64,000 bases of DNA from Azospirillum sp. OGB3 (GCF_014192915.1 NZ_JACHYN010000003.1:372001-436000), one strand, 5' to 3'. Shown: positions 18,707 to 28,698, numbered from the stretch's first letter. Numbers and translations are program-made. The notes: a model not told the origin generated them from the sequence alone.

Positions 18707-19873
18707 ATGTCTTCCTGTATCGCGCTGATCGTCGCCGCCGGAAGCGGCCAGCGTTTCGGCGCCGAACAGCCCAAGCAGTATCTCGATCTGGCCGGGCAAC
18801 CCGTTCTGCGCCGCACGGTCGAGGCCTTCCGTCGCCACCCCAAGGTGAGCGCGGTGCGCGTCGTCATCAATCCCGTGTTTCGCGATCTCTACGATGCGGC
18901 CGTCGCGGGGCTGGACCTGCCCGAACCGGTGGCCGGCGGGGCGTCCCGCCAGGATTCGGTGCGCAACGGGCTGGAGGCGTTGGCCGACTCGGCCCCTGAC
19001 CTGGTGCTGATCCATGACGCGGCCCGCCCGCTGATCGATGCCGACACCATCGACAGGGTAATCGCGGCTCTGGCGACCCACCCCGCGGCGCTCGCCGCCG
19101 TGCCGGTCGCCGACACGCTGAAGCGTGGCAATGGAGATCCGGGCGGCGGGTTGGTGGCCGGCACGGTGGACCGCAGCGGCCTGTGGCGTGCCCAGACCCC
19201 GCAGGGTTTCCGCTTTCCCGACATCCTGGCCGCGCACCGTGCCGCCGCCGGGCTGGAACTGACCGACGACGCGGCGGTCGCCGAACGCGCAGGCCTGCCG
19301 GTCGCGCTGGTGCCCGCCAGGGAGGAGAATTTCAAGGTGACGACCCCCGACGACCTGACCCGCGCCGCCCGCGCGCTCGACTCCGCCCTGTCCGACATCC
19401 GAACCGGGTCGGGCTTCGACGTGCACCGCTTCGCCGAGGGCGACCATGTCACGCTCTGCGGCGTGCGGGTGCCGCACACGCACCGTCTGGACGGCCATTC
19501 GGACGCCGACGTCGGGCTGCACGCGCTGACCGACGCCATCCTGGGCGCGCTCTGCGCCGGCGACATCGGCAGCCATTTTCCGCCCAGCGACCCGCAATGG
19601 CGCGGCGCCGACAGCGCGCTGTTCCTGAAACACGCCGCGGAGCTGGTGACGGCGCGCGGCGGGCGGATCGCCCATGTCGACGTGACGATCATCTGCGAGC
19701 GCCCGAAGGTCGGCCCGCACCGCGAGGCGATGACCACGCGCGTTGCCGAAATCCTGGGCATGCCGGTGGACCGGGTCAGTGTGAAGGCGACGACGACGGA
19801 GCGGCTGGGCTTCACCGGGCGCGGCGAGGGCATCGCGGCGCAGGCGATGGCGACGGTCCGCCTGCCGGGATAG
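18707..19873 (+). CDS. ispDF: Bifunctional IspD/IspF enzyme of the MEP isoprenoid pathway
   Basis: A 388-residue fusion. Residues 1-225 are IspD (2-C-methyl-D-erythritol 4-phosphate cytidylyltransferase): [20 protein letters not shown] binds CTP, and [10 protein letters not shown] is conserved. Residues about 230-388 are IspF (MECDP synthase): the zinc ligands lie in GSGFDVHRF and [13 protein letters not shown], and [19 protein letters not shown] closes the fold. The fusion is common in alphaproteobacteria. The ATG at 18707 is well placed. It is divergent from the cytochrome assembly gene and followed 63 bases later by the CinA-type gene. Confidence 0.98.
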   Translation: MSSCIALIVAAGSGQRFGAEQPKQYLDLAGQPVLRRTVEAFRRHPKVSAVRVVINPVFRDLYDAAVAGLDLPEPVAGGASRQDSVRNGLEALADSAPDLVLIHDAARPLIDADTIDRVIAALATHPAALAAVPVADTLKRGNGDPGGGLVAGTVDRSGLWRAQTPQGFRFPDILAAHRAAAGLELTDDAAVAERAGLPVALVPAREENFKVTTPDDLTRAARALDSALSDIRTGSGFDVHRFAEGDHVTLCGVRVPHTHRLDGHSDADVGLHALTDAILGALCAGDIGSHFPPSDPQWRGADSALFLKHAAELVTARGGRIAHVDVTIICERPKVGPHREAMTTRVAEILGMPVDRVSVKATTTERLGFTGRGEGIAAQAMATVRLPG

Positions 19874-19888
19874 GTATTCTCAGCCCTC

Positions 19889-19908
19889 TCCCCTTTGGGG
19901 AAAGGGGA
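19889..19908. repeat. Short hairpin between ispDF and the PncC gene
   Basis: TCCCCTTT (19889-19896) and AAAGGGGA (19901-19908) flank GGGG. The 8-bp stem lies in the 63-base gap and just upstream of the next gene's ribosome site. Such C/G-rich short palindromes are common in intergenic DNA of this group; a regulatory role is not shown. Confidence 0.4.
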
Positions 19909-19936
19909 TTCCGCACGACGACGAAAGGGACCCCGC

Positions 19937-20440
19937 ATGTTTCCCGATCACATCCGTGAACTCGCCGCCAAGCTGCTCGCGGAATACGAACTGGCCGGCT
20001 ACACGGTGGCGACCGCCGAATCCTGCACGGGCGGCCTCGTCGCGGGGGCGCTCACCGACATCGCGGGGTCGTCCAAGGTGGTGGACCGCGGCTTCGTCAC
20101 CTACTCCAACGTCGCCAAGTCCGAGATGCTCGGCGTGCCGCCCAGCCTGATCCATGCCCACGGCGCGGTCAGCCCGGAGGTGGCGGTGGCGATGGCGGTC
20201 GGGGCGCTGGCCAAGTCGAAGGCCGACGTGACGGTGGCGGTGACCGGAGTCGCCGGTCCCGGCGGCGGGACTCCGGAAAAGCCGGTCGGGCGGGTCCACA
20301 TCGCCACGGCGGTCCGCCGCGGGACCGCCAAGCACAAGGAATACACTTTCCCCGGAGACCGCGAGGCGGTGCGGTTGGCGACCGTGCAAGCCGCGCTGGA
20401 GCGGCTGCGCACGGCCCGCCCGGAAACCGCGATCCGTTGA
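19937..20440 (+). CDS. pncC: CinA-family nicotinamide-nucleotide amidohydrolase (PncC)
   Basis: A 167-residue stand-alone CinA C-terminal domain that deamidates NMN to nicotinate mononucleotide in the pyridine nucleotide salvage cycle. The catalytic serine lies in ATAESCTGGLVAGALT, followed by YSNVAKSEMLGV and TGVAGPGGGTPEKPVG, all typical. The N-terminal CinA domain found in some orthologues is absent, as is usual in proteobacteria. The ATG at 19937 follows an A/G-rich ribosome site (AAGGGA). It is co-directional with ispDF and convergent with the START-domain gene. Confidence 0.93.
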   Translation: MFPDHIRELAAKLLAEYELAGYTVATAESCTGGLVAGALTDIAGSSKVVDRGFVTYSNVAKSEMLGVPPSLIHAHGAVSPEVAVAMAVGALAKSKADVTVAVTGVAGPGGGTPEKPVGRVHIATAVRRGTAKHKEYTFPGDREAVRLATVQAALERLRTARPETAIR

Positions 20441-20453
20441 GGGAGGACCGGCC

Positions 20454-20921
20454 TCAGGCGGTCCGCGCCGCGGCGGGCCGGGTGGCGCCGGCACCGTAGA
20501 GCTGGTTGGCGCGGGTCTCGAAGGCCTGCACCATCCGGCGCACCGCCTCGTTGAACAACACGCCCATGATCTTCTGCAGCATCTTCGAGCGAAACTCGAA
20601 GTCCACGTAGAAATCCACGCAGACACCGCCCTCGTGCGGGGTAAAGATCCAGTGGTTGTTCAGGTACTGGAACGGTCCCTCGGTGTACTGGACATTGATG
20701 CGGCGGTTCGCCTCGTCCAGCTCCACGCGCGAGGTGAAGCGTTCGCGCACCATCTTGAAGCCTATGACAAGGTCCGCGAACATCACGTCGCCTTCGTGGC
20801 GGCGGATGCGGGCGGCGAGGCACCAGGGCAGGAATTCCGGGTACTTCTCCACATCGGCGACCAGCCGGTACATCTGCTCCGGCGTGTAGGGAAGAACCTT
20901 CTTTTCCGCGTGCGTCGGCAT
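20454..20921 (-). CDS. COQ10/RatA-like START-domain (SRPBCC) protein
   Basis: A 155-residue single-domain SRPBCC protein of the RatA / mitochondrial Coq10 family. The start MPTHAEKKVLPYTPEQMYRL, then VADVEKYPEFLPWCLAARI, are characteristic. In mitochondria Coq10 binds ubiquinone and supports respiration; E. coli RatA was reported to hinder 70S assembly, although that role is disputed. A quinone chaperone role is favoured for an alphaproteobacterium. It follows lipA by 29 bases on the same strand, an arrangement common in this class, so the two are probably co-transcribed. Confidence 0.93.
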   Translation of the reverse strand: MPTHAEKKVLPYTPEQMYRLVADVEKYPEFLPWCLAARIRRHEGDVMFADLVIGFKMVRERFTSRVELDEANRRINVQYTEGPFQYLNNHWIFTPHEGGVCVDFYVDFEFRSKMLQKIMGVLFNEAVRRMVQAFETRANQLYGAGATRPAAARTA

Positions 20922-20950
20922 ACCCGCTCCGTTTCTCTTTCGGCCGCCTC

Positions 20951-21907
20951 TCAGCCCACCGCTGCCGCGAGCTTGCGGAGGCGAGCCTCCCGCAGCTTCG
21001 CGAAGTCCGCCCCCGCGTGATAGCTGGAGCGGGTCAGCGGCGTCGAGGCCACCATCAGGAAACCCTTGCCGCGGCCAAGTGTTGCGTAGCTCTGGAATTC
21101 TTCCGGAGTCACGAACCGGTCCACCGCCGCGTGCTTGGGCGTCGGCTGGAGGTACTGGCCGATCGTCATGAAGTCAACATCGGCGGCGCGCAGGTCGTCC
21201 ATCACCTGCCCGACCTCCTCGCGCGTCTCGCCCAGGCCCACCATGATTCCGGACTTGGTGAACATGGACGGGTCCAGTTCCTTGACCCGTGCCAACAGTT
21301 GCAGCGAGGTGAAGTAACGGGCGCCCGGACGGATCGTCGGGTAGAGGCGCGGGGCGGTTTCCAAGTTGTGGTTGAAGACGTCGGGCTTCGCCTCGACCAC
21401 CACCTCCACCGCACCCTTCTTCTTCTGGAAGTCGGGGGTGAGGATCTCGATGGTCGTGTCGGGTGACGCCGCGCGGATGGCGCGGATGGTGCGGGCGAAA
21501 TGCTCCGCCCCGCCGTCCTCCAGGTCGTCGCGGTCCACCGAAGTGACGACGACGTGGCTCAGCTTCAGCTGGGCCACCGCCTCCGCCACATTGTCCGGCT
21601 CGTGCGGGTCGAGCTGGTCCGGGCGACCGGTGCCGACGTTGCAGAAGGCGCAGCCGCGGGTGCAGACGGAGCCGAGGATCATGAAGGTCGCGTGCTTGTG
21701 CTTCCAGCACTCCCCGATGTTCGGGCAGGCGGCCTCCTCGCACACGGTGTTGAGCTTGAGCCCGCGCATCAGGTTGCGCGTCTCGTTGTATTCCTGGCTG
21801 GTCGGCGCCTTGACGCGAATCCAGCCCGGTTTGCGCTGGATCGGGTTGTCGGGCTTGTGGGCCTTTTCGGGATGGCGAAGCTTCTCGGGGTGATCGGCCA
21901 CGGTCAT
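20951..21907 (-). CDS. lipA: Lipoyl synthase LipA
   Basis: A 318-residue radical-SAM enzyme that inserts two sulfurs into protein-bound octanoyl groups, producing lipoate on E2 and H proteins. The auxiliary [4Fe-4S] motif is [12 protein letters not shown] and the radical-SAM motif is [10 protein letters not shown]. The C-terminal RSSYHA holds the conserved serine ligand. The ATG at 21907 ([19 protein letters not shown]) is chosen, since the upstream in-frame extension is atypical. It lies directly downstream of pdhABC-lpd, whose lipoyl domains are its targets. Confidence 0.98.
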   Translation of the reverse strand: MTVADHPEKLRHPEKAHKPDNPIQRKPGWIRVKAPTSQEYNETRNLMRGLKLNTVCEEAACPNIGECWKHKHATFMILGSVCTRGCAFCNVGTGRPDQLDPHEPDNVAEAVAQLKLSHVVVTSVDRDDLEDGGAEHFARTIRAIRAASPDTTIEILTPDFQKKKGAVEVVVEAKPDVFNHNLETAPRLYPTIRPGARYFTSLQLLARVKELDPSMFTKSGIMVGLGETREEVGQVMDDLRAADVDFMTIGQYLQPTPKHAAVDRFVTPEEFQSYATLGRGKGFLMVASTPLTRSSYHAGADFAKLREARLRKLAAAVG

Positions 21908-22169
21908 GGTCTGAAGTGCTCCCACGGGCTGCCCGATGGCAGCGCCGATGCTGAACGGTAACGCGCCGCCAACCGCGCAAGGGGCGGCGCAAAGGAACGG
22001 CGCAAGGCCGGCAGACACGGTCCCGCCGGATAGGCCGGAATGACCGACCGGTCAAGTCTGATTATTGGCCGCGACGAAACGACACCGCCAAAAGGATGAC
22101 GGAGCCGCAATCGTTGCTCCCCCGCCCCGGAGGGCGAGGGAAGAAACGACCGTCGATCAGACTCGCCAC

Positions 22170-23567
22170 TTAGAAGTGGATGGCCCGGCCATAGGCATCA
22201 AGCACCGACTCGTGCATCATTTCCGACAGGGTCGGATGCGGGAACACCGTCTGCATCAGCTCCTGCTCGGTGGTCTCCATGGTCTTGGCGACCGTGTAGC
22301 CCTGGATCAGCTCCGTCACCTCGGCGCCGACCATGTGGGCGCCCAGCAGCTCGCCGGTCTTGGCGTCGAACACGGTCTTCACCATGCCGTCCGCCTCGCC
22401 CAGCGCGATGGCCTTGCCGTTGCCGATGAAGGGGAAGCGGCCGACGCGGACCTCGTAGCCCGCCTCCTTCGCCTTCTTCTCGGTCAGACCGACCGACGCG
22501 ATCTGCGGGTGCGAGTAGGTGCAGCCCGGGATGTTGCGGACGTCCAGCGCGTGCGGGTGCTTGCCGGCGATGTGCTCGACGGCGATGACGCCTTCGTGGC
22601 TGGCCTTGTGGGCGAGCCAGGGAGCCCCCGTCACGTCGCCGATGGCGTAGACGCCCGGCTCGTCGGTCTGGCAGTTGGCGTTGGTCTTGATGTGGCCACG
22701 GTCGGTCTGGACCTTGGTGTTCTCCAGGCCCAGATTCTCCGTGTTCGGCGAAATGCCGACGGCGAGGATCACGCGGTCGACCGTGATGTCCTCGGTCTTG
22801 CCGTTGGCCTCCACCGCCACCGTCACGCTGTCGGCGCCCTTGCGCAGGTTGCCGGCCTTGCCGTTGGTGATGATGCGCATGCCCTGCTTTTCGAACTGCT
22901 TGCGGGCGAAGGCCGAGATTTCCTCGTCCTCGACCGGCAGGATGCGGTCCATCACCTCGACCACCGTCACCTTGGCGCCCAGCTCGTTGTAGAAGCTGGC
23001 GAACTCGATGCCGATGGCGCCGGAGCCGATGACCAGCAGCGACTTCGGCGTCGTGTTCGGGGTCATCGCCTTGCGGTAGGTCCAGACGAGGTTGCCGTCG
23101 TCCTCCAGACCCGGCAGGGTGCGGGCGCGGGCGCCCGTGGCGATGATGATGTTCTTCGCCCCGAAGGTGCCGACCGCCGCACCGCCCTTGGACACGGCCA
23201 CCTGCCCCTTGCCGAGCAGCTTGGCCTCGCCCTCGATGACGGCGACCTTGTTCTTCTTCAGCAGGTGCTTGACGCCGCCGTTGAGCTGCCCCGCCACCTT
23301 GCGGGACCGCTGAACGACCTTGTCCAGGTCGAAGGACGGGTTCTGGATGACCAGCCCGTACTCCGTGGCGTGCTTGGCGTTGCGCAGCACCTCGGCCGAG
23401 CGCAGGAGCGCCTTGGTCGGGATGCAGCCCCAGTTGAGGCAGATGCCGCCGAGGTTCTCGCGTTCCACCACCGCGGTGCTGAGGCCGAGCTGGGCGGCGC
23501 GGATCGCCGCCACATAGCCGCCCGGGCCGCCGCCGATGACGATGAGGTCGTAGTTCATGTCAGCCAT
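22170..23567 (-). CDS. lpdA: Dihydrolipoyl dehydrogenase (E3)
   Basis: A 465-residue FAD flavoprotein that reoxidises dihydrolipoyl groups and reduces NAD+. The FAD-binding start is YDLIVIGGGPGGYVAAIRAA. The redox disulfide is GGICLNWGCIPTKALL. The NAD fold is SLLVIGSGAIGIEFASF, and the C-terminal dimer interface has the catalytic His-Glu in TVFPHPTLSEMMHES. It follows pdhC by 13 bases. The 262-base gap to lipA contains a C/G-rich imperfect hairpin near 22113-22141 and no gene. Confidence 0.98.
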   Translation of the reverse strand: MADMNYDLIVIGGGPGGYVAAIRAAQLGLSTAVVERENLGGICLNWGCIPTKALLRSAEVLRNAKHATEYGLVIQNPSFDLDKVVQRSRKVAGQLNGGVKHLLKKNKVAVIEGEAKLLGKGQVAVSKGGAAVGTFGAKNIIIATGARARTLPGLEDDGNLVWTYRKAMTPNTTPKSLLVIGSGAIGIEFASFYNELGAKVTVVEVMDRILPVEDEEISAFARKQFEKQGMRIITNGKAGNLRKGADSVTVAVEANGKTEDITVDRVILAVGISPNTENLGLENTKVQTDRGHIKTNANCQTDEPGVYAIGDVTGAPWLAHKASHEGVIAVEHIAGKHPHALDVRNIPGCTYSHPQIASVGLTEKKAKEAGYEVRVGRFPFIGNGKAIALGEADGMVKTVFDAKTGELLGAHMVGAEVTELIQGYTVAKTMETTEQELMQTVFPHPTLSEMMHESVLDAYGRAIHF

Positions 23568-23580
23568 GGTCGGCGCCCCC

Positions 23581-24906
23581 TTACAGCAGCATGCTCAGCG
23601 GGTCCTCGATCAGCTTCTTGAAAGCCGCGAGGAATTCCGCACCCTGCGCGCCGTCGGCGACGCGGTGGTCCACGGTGACCGAGACGGTCATCACAGTGGC
23701 GATGGCGAGCGCGCCGTTCTTCACGACCGGACGCTGCTCACCGGCGCCGACCGCCATGATGCAGGCCTGCGGCGGGTTGATGATCGCCGCGAACTCCCGG
23801 ATGCCGTACATGCCGAGGTTCGAGATCGAGAAGGTGCCGCCCTGGTACTCTTCCGGCTTCAGCTTGCCGTCGCGGGCGCGCTCCGCCAGACCCTTCATCT
23901 CGTTGGAGATTTCGGCCAGGCCCTTGGTCTCCGCCTTCTTGACGATGGGCGTGATCAGGCCGGTCGGGGTGGCCACGGCGACCGAGATGTCGACGTGGTC
24001 GTAACGGAGGATGGCCTCCTCCGACCAGGCGGCGTTGATGTTCGGGAACTTCTTCAGCGTCAGCGCGGCGGCGCGGATGATGAAGTCGTTGACCGACAGC
24101 TTGTAGTCCTTGGAGCGGGCGTTCAGGTCGGCGCGGACCTTCAGCAGCGCGTCCAGTTCGCAGTCGATGGCCAGGAAGTAATCCGGCACCGTCTGCTGCA
24201 CCTCGGTCAGACGACGGGAGATCGTCTTGCGCATGGAGCTGTTCGGCTGCGCCTTGTAGCGCATGCCCAGCTTGTCCGAGAGGTCCTTGGCGTCGATGCC
24301 CGCGGCCTTCGGGGCCGGAGCGGCAGCCGGAGCAGCCGCCGGGGCCGCGGCGGGAGCCTGGGCGGCGGCCTGCGGAGCGGCGGCCTTGGCGGTGCCGCCG
24401 GCCTTCGCGGCCTCGATGTCGGCCTTGACGATGCGGCCGTTCGGACCGGTGCCCTTGACGGCCTTCAGGTCGAGACCGGCCTGCTCGGCCAGACGGCGGG
24501 CCAGCGGGCTGGCGAACACGCGGCCACCGCCATGGGCGGGGGCCGAGGCCTGCGGAGCAGCCGCCGGAGCCGGAGCGGAAGCCGTCGGGGCCGGGGCCGC
24601 GGCGGGCGCCGCCGCGGGGGCGGGAGCCGGGGCAGCCGCCTTGGCGAGCGCGCTGTCGTCCTCGCCCTCTTCCAGCAGCACGGCGATCGGGGTGTTCACC
24701 GCGACGCCCTGCGTGCCGGCCTGCACGAGGATCTTGCCGAGACGGCCTTCGTCCGCCGCCTCGACTTCCATAGTGGCCTTGTCGGTTTCGATCTCGGCGA
24801 TCACGTCGCCGGACTTCACCGCATCGCCTTCCTTCTTCAGCCACTTGGCGAGGTTGCCCTCGGTCATGGTCGGAGAGAGGGCGGGCATGAGAATCTGGAT
24901 GGTCAT
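23581..24906 (-). CDS. pdhC: Pyruvate dehydrogenase complex dihydrolipoamide acetyltransferase (E2)
   Basis: The 441-residue core enzyme of the pyruvate dehydrogenase complex. A single lipoyl domain (residues 1-80) carries the modified lysine in [13 protein letters not shown]. An Ala/Pro linker follows, then the E1/E3-binding domain (residues about 130-165, ASPLARRLAEQAGLDL), a second Ala/Pro linker and the catalytic domain (residues about 210-441) with the HxxxDG-type active site DHRVADG near the end. The ATG at 24906 is 13 bases after pdhB. Only one lipoyl domain is present, but E1-beta carries another. Confidence 0.97.
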   Translation of the reverse strand: MTIQILMPALSPTMTEGNLAKWLKKEGDAVKSGDVIAEIETDKATMEVEAADEGRLGKILVQAGTQGVAVNTPIAVLLEEGEDDSALAKAAAPAPAPAAAPAAAPAPTASAPAPAAAPQASAPAHGGGRVFASPLARRLAEQAGLDLKAVKGTGPNGRIVKADIEAAKAGGTAKAAAPQAAAQAPAAAPAAAPAAAPAPKAAGIDAKDLSDKLGMRYKAQPNSSMRKTISRRLTEVQQTVPDYFLAIDCELDALLKVRADLNARSKDYKLSVNDFIIRAAALTLKKFPNINAAWSEEAILRYDHVDISVAVATPTGLITPIVKKAETKGLAEISNEMKGLAERARDGKLKPEEYQGGTFSISNLGMYGIREFAAIINPPQACIMAVGAGEQRPVVKNGALAIATVMTVSVTVDHRVADGAQGAEFLAAFKKLIEDPLSMLL

Positions 24907-24919
24907 TCGCTCGCCCTCC

Positions 24920-26317
24920 TTACTTGCGGTAGCAGGCCTTCTTCGCCGCTTCCGCGATGCGGTCGGGCGAAGGAAGGACGAGCTTTTCCAGGTTCGCCGC
25001 GTAGGGCATCGGCACGTCGAGGCCGGTCACGCGGATCACCGGGGCGTCCAGATAGTCGAAGGCCTGCTCCATCATCAGGGCCGACAGCTCGGCGCCGATT
25101 CCGCAGGTCGGCCAAGCCTCCTCGACGGTGACGAGGCGGTTGGTCTTCTTGACGGAGTTGACGATCGTCTCCGTGTCGAGCGGACGGATCGTGCGCAGGT
25201 CGATGACCTCGGCGCTGATCCCGTCCTTCTCCAGCAGATCGGCGGCGGCGAGCGCGTAGCTGACCATCAGCGAATGGGCGGTGATGGTCACGTCCGTGCC
25301 GGCGCGGCGGATCTTGGCGCGGCCGATCGGAACGATGAAGTCCTCGCTCTCCGGCACCTCGAAGGACTGGCCGTAGAGGATCTCGTTCTCGAGGAAGATG
25401 ACCGGGTTCGGATCGCGGATGGCTGACTTCATCAGGCCCTTGAAGTCCGACGCGCTGTAGGGCGCGACGACCTTCAGGCCGGGCACACTGGCGTACCAGG
25501 GGGTGAAGTCCTGGCTGTGCTGCGCGGCGACGCGGGCGGCGGCGCCGTTCGGGCCGCGGAACACGATCGGGCAGCCCATCTGGCCGCCGGACATGTACAG
25601 CGTCTTGGCCGCCGAGTTCACGATGTGGTCGATCGCCTGCATCGCGAAGTTGAACGTCATGAACTCGACGATCGGGCGCAGGCCGCGGAAGGCCGCACCG
25701 ACGCCCAGGCCGGCGAAGCCGATCTCGGTGATCGGCGTGTCGATGACGCGGTCGGCGCCGAACTCCTGGAGCAGGCCCTGCGACACCTTGTAGGCGCCCT
25801 GGTACTGCGCGACTTCCTCGCCCATCAGGAAGACGGTCGGGTCGCGGCGCATCTCTTCGGCCATGGCGTCGCGCAACGCTTCGCGGACGGTCTTCTTCAC
25901 CGTCTTGTCGAAGAACTTGTCCTCGTCCGAGGCCGGCGGCGCGGCGGCCGGGCCAGAGGCCGGACCGACCGGCAAGGTGGCCGGGGCGTGCGCGCCCGTG
26001 TCCTTCACCACCGGCTCGGCGGCGACCTTCGGGGCCGGCGTCGGGGAGCCGGACACGGCGTCGGTGACGCTCTCGCCCTCGCCGAGGATCACGGCGATGG
26101 GGGTGTTCACGGCGACGTTCTCGGTGCCCTCGGCGACCAGGATCTTGCCGATGCGGCCTTCATCGACCGCCTCGACCTCCATGGTCGCCTTGTCGGTCTC
26201 GATCTCGGCGAGCACGTCGCCGGACTTGACCTCGTCACCTTCCTTTTTGACCCACTTCGCCAGCTTGCCCTCGGTCATGGTGGGCGACAGCGCCGGCATC
26301 AGCACTTCGATCGGCAT
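24920..26317 (-). CDS. pdhB: Pyruvate dehydrogenase E1 beta subunit with N-terminal lipoyl domain
   Basis: 465 residues, longer than the usual ~330 for E1-beta because of an N-terminal lipoyl domain (residues 1-80, modified lysine in [15 protein letters not shown]) and an Ala/Pro linker (residues about 85-135). The E1-beta part starts near [17 protein letters not shown] and has [21 protein letters not shown] lipoylated E1-beta is a known alphaproteobacterial feature. With pdhA it forms the thiamin-diphosphate enzyme that decarboxylates pyruvate. It follows pdhA by 77 bases. Confidence 0.97.
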   Translation of the reverse strand: MPIEVLMPALSPTMTEGKLAKWVKKEGDEVKSGDVLAEIETDKATMEVEAVDEGRIGKILVAEGTENVAVNTPIAVILGEGESVTDAVSGSPTPAPKVAAEPVVKDTGAHAPATLPVGPASGPAAAPPASDEDKFFDKTVKKTVREALRDAMAEEMRRDPTVFLMGEEVAQYQGAYKVSQGLLQEFGADRVIDTPITEIGFAGLGVGAAFRGLRPIVEFMTFNFAMQAIDHIVNSAAKTLYMSGGQMGCPIVFRGPNGAAARVAAQHSQDFTPWYASVPGLKVVAPYSASDFKGLMKSAIRDPNPVIFLENEILYGQSFEVPESEDFIVPIGRAKIRRAGTDVTITAHSLMVSYALAAADLLEKDGISAEVIDLRTIRPLDTETIVNSVKKTNRLVTVEEAWPTCGIGAELSALMMEQAFDYLDAPVIRVTGLDVPMPYAANLEKLVLPSPDRIAEAAKKACYRK

Positions 26318-26394
26318 TCCTCAACCTCCGGCGGCGCGGGTTCGCCGGGAGGCATAGCCTCCGGCCCTCGGCGCCGCTCCTCTTATCGTTGTCG

Positions 26395-27411
26395 TCAGGC
26401 TTCGACCAGGACGTCCGTCCACAGCTCCGCCGGATCGGGCTCGGGGCTCTGCTGCGCGAATTCGGCAGCCTCGGTCACCACGGCCTTGACCTCGCGGTCG
26501 ATCTCTTTGAGCTGGTCCTCGGTCACGTAAGCGCCTTCCAGCAGGACGCGCTTCAGGTTGTCGATCGGATCGGACTCGCTCCGCATCTTCTCGACCTCCT
26601 CCTTGGTCCGGTACTTGGCCGGGTCGGACATCGAGTGGCCGCGGTAGCGGTAGGTCTTCATCTCGAGGATGACCGGGCCGTTGCCGGCGCGGATGTACTC
26701 GACCCACTTGTCGGCGGCCTCGCGGACCTCGAGGACGTCCATGCCGTTGACCTGATGGCCGGGAATGCCGTAGGCCGCACCGCGCTGGTGCAGTTCGCCC
26801 GCCGAGGCGCGCTCCTGCGAGGTGCCCATGGCGTACTTGTTGTTCTCGATCACGTAGAGCACCGGCAGCTTCCACAGCGCCGCCATGTTGAAGCTCTCGT
26901 AAACCTGCCCCTGGTTGATGGCGCCGTCGCCACAATAGACCGCGGACAGGCCGTCGTCCTTGTTGTACTTGTGCGAGAAGGCGAGGCCGGTGCCCAGCGG
27001 GACCTGCGCGCCGACGATGCCGTGGCCGCCGTAGAAGTTCTTCTCGCGGCTGAACATGTGCATCGAGCCGCCCTTGCCCTTGGAGTAGCCTCCACGGCGA
27101 CCGGTCAGCTCGGCCATCACGCCCTTGGGGTCCATGCCGCAGGCCAACATGTGGCCATGGTCACGGTAGCTGGTGATGACGTCGTCGTTGTCCTTCAGCG
27201 CGGCCTGGATGCCGACCACAACGGCTTCCTGGCCGATGTAGAGGTGGCAGAAACCGCCGATGAGACCCATGCCGTAGAGCTGGCCCGCCTTCTCCTCGAA
27301 GCGGCGGATCAGAAGCATCTCGCGATAGTACTTGATCAGGTCCTCGGTCGAAGCGGCCTGCTTCGACGCGGAGTCAGTCTGCGCCTTCGGACGGCGTCGT
27401 GACGCGGCCAT
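26395..27411 (-). CDS. pdhA: Pyruvate dehydrogenase E1 alpha subunit
   Basis: 338 residues. The thiamin-diphosphate motif starts GDGAINQGQVYESFNMAALW and ends at ENNKYAMGTS. The phosphorylation-loop region YRYRGHSMSDPAKYRTKEEV and SYRDHGHMLACG are also present. The ATG at 27411 (MAASRRRPKAQTDSAS) follows a GGAGGAA-type ribosome site; longer in-frame starts have no such support. It heads the pdhA-pdhB-pdhC-lpd cluster, and lipA is the next gene. The region upstream carries an inverted repeat at 27591-27609. Confidence 0.97.
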   Translation of the reverse strand: MAASRRRPKAQTDSASKQAASTEDLIKYYREMLLIRRFEEKAGQLYGMGLIGGFCHLYIGQEAVVVGIQAALKDNDDVITSYRDHGHMLACGMDPKGVMAELTGRRGGYSKGKGGSMHMFSREKNFYGGHGIVGAQVPLGTGLAFSHKYNKDDGLSAVYCGDGAINQGQVYESFNMAALWKLPVLYVIENNKYAMGTSQERASAGELHQRGAAYGIPGHQVNGMDVLEVREAADKWVEYIRAGNGPVILEMKTYRYRGHSMSDPAKYRTKEEVEKMRSESDPIDNLKRVLLEGAYVTEDQLKEIDREVKAVVTEAAEFAQQSPEPDPAELWTDVLVEA

Positions 27412-27590
27412 GTTTCCTCCCCAGGGTTTATGCAGCGACGGCAAGCGAACAGCCAGGGCTGCAGCACGTTGCGAGGGTACATCCCACTTATGAGGGTGCA
27501 TCCCCCTCGCACCGGAAGCGGATGCGGGGCGCACAGTACACGACAAGCGCACGAGACGCAAATATCTGTTTTTAAACGCGAAATTCGGCG

Positions 27591-27609
27591 TTAACCGACT
27601 TTCGGTTAA
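27591..27609. promoter_or_regulatory. Inverted repeat between ftsB and pdhA
   Basis: TTAACCGA (27591-27598) and TCGGTTAA (27602-27609) flank CTT, giving an 8-bp perfect palindrome 15 bases past the ftsB stop and 180 bases before pdhA. The stem is not followed by a clean T-run on the minus strand. It may be an ftsB terminator or an operator for the pdh cluster. Confidence 0.4.
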
Positions 27610-27623
27610 TTCACTGATATGGC

Positions 27624-27995
27624 CTACTTCTCAGCGCTAGCATCACCTTCGACCTGCGCCGGAGGGAGTGCGATTATGACGTCGCGGGGGCCTGAAAGGT
27701 TCAACATCGTGCGCGCACGCTCGTCCAGCATGTCGCGGTCCAGGTGGTCGCTGCGCATCAGTTGCGCGCGGCGGTCCATTCGCTCGCGCTCGGCCTTCAC
27801 CTGATCCAGGACGGATTCCGCCGTGGCGATCTCCGCCTTCAGGTGGTTCATGGCGAGCAGCCCGCGGTCCCCCTGGACGGCGTAATAGACGAAGTAGGCG
27901 ACGACGCAGGAGCCGATGGCCGGCCCGATGGCCTGGCGAAGGGCGCTTTTGGCGGCGCGTTTCAGCGAGTCGGTGAGGTTCTGGAGCATGGTCAT
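27624..27995 (-). CDS. ftsB: Septum formation initiator FtsB/DivIC-family protein
   Basis: A 123-residue bitopic membrane protein of the FtsB family, part of the FtsQLB divisome subcomplex. A membrane helix lies at residues about 22-42 (IGPAIGSCVVAYFVYYAVQG), followed by GLLAMNHLKAEIATAE and a coiled coil to about residue 75, then the conserved RRAQLMRSDHLDRDMLDERAR. The order ftsB-pdhA is common in alphaproteobacteria. The ATG at 27995 or the one two codons later are both possible. Confidence 0.85.
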   Translation of the reverse strand: MTMLQNLTDSLKRAAKSALRQAIGPAIGSCVVAYFVYYAVQGDRGLLAMNHLKAEIATAESVLDQVKAERERMDRRAQLMRSDHLDRDMLDERARTMLNLSGPRDVIIALPPAQVEGDASAEK

Positions 27996-28159
27996 GGCGG
28001 TATGATGGAATCATACGCGATTCCTTCGGTCAAACGGAAAAGAAGCAATCCGAAAGAATTCACCGCGCCATGCTCTTTGCGGCGCCGAGTAATAGGCGGT
28101 TTACACCCCCAAAGGAGAATGACACAGCGCGCAACCTTCGAAAGAAGGCGGGTTGCGCT

Positions 28160-28576
28160 TCACTCCGGCGGGACCTCGCGCGGGCGGCGGTCCTCGCCGA
28201 TGGCGACGTAGGTGAACACGCCCTCCGTCACCTTGATCGCCTCCCCCGCGCTGCGCTGGCGGCGCACCCAGGTCTCGACCCGGACGCGGATGGAGGTGCG
28301 GCCCACCTTGGTGACATGGGCGAAGCAGCTCACCTCATCGCCGACATAGACCGGCTTGTGGAAGGTCATCGCCTCGATCCCCACCGTCGCAACGCGCCCG
28401 CCCGCACGGCGCAGGGCGGCGACGCCGCCGGCCAGATCCATCTGGGACAGCAGCCAGCCGCCGAAGATGTCGCCGTTGGGGTTGGTGTCCGCCGGCATGG
28501 CGATGGTGCGCAACGCCGGACCGCCTTCCATGTCGGGTTGGGCTTGGTTCTGATCGGTGGGAGTGCCGTCGCTCAT
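28160..28576 (-). CDS. Acyl-CoA thioesterase, YciA-like hotdog protein
   Basis: A 138-residue single hotdog domain that hydrolyses acyl-CoA esters. The signature ADTNPNGDIFGGWLLSQMD holds the catalytic Asn/Asp region. VGIEAMTFHKPVYVGDEV and RIRVRVETWV-like strands follow. The ATG at 28576 is favoured by a GGCGGAGG ribosome site; an ATG at 28621 is possible. It is divergent from parE. The short acidic N-terminus (MSDGTPTDQNQAQPDMEGG) is probably disordered. Substrate chain length is not readable. Confidence 0.9.
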   Translation of the reverse strand: MSDGTPTDQNQAQPDMEGGPALRTIAMPADTNPNGDIFGGWLLSQMDLAGGVAALRRAGGRVATVGIEAMTFHKPVYVGDEVSCFAHVTKVGRTSIRVRVETWVRRQRSAGEAIKVTEGVFTYVAIGEDRRPREVPPE

Positions 28577-28698
28577 CGTGCCTCCGCCCTCGTTCATTCT
28601 GGGGTCGAAAAAGCGCATCACAAAATATGGTGCGGGGAGTATATAGGAGCCACCGCATGCGCTTGCGCAGCCCTGACGAAATTCCTATAACTGGGGCC

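Noticed and set aside
22081..22169. C/G-rich imperfect hairpin after lpd
   Set aside because: The stem has mismatches and no T-run, so I could not support it as a separate terminator.
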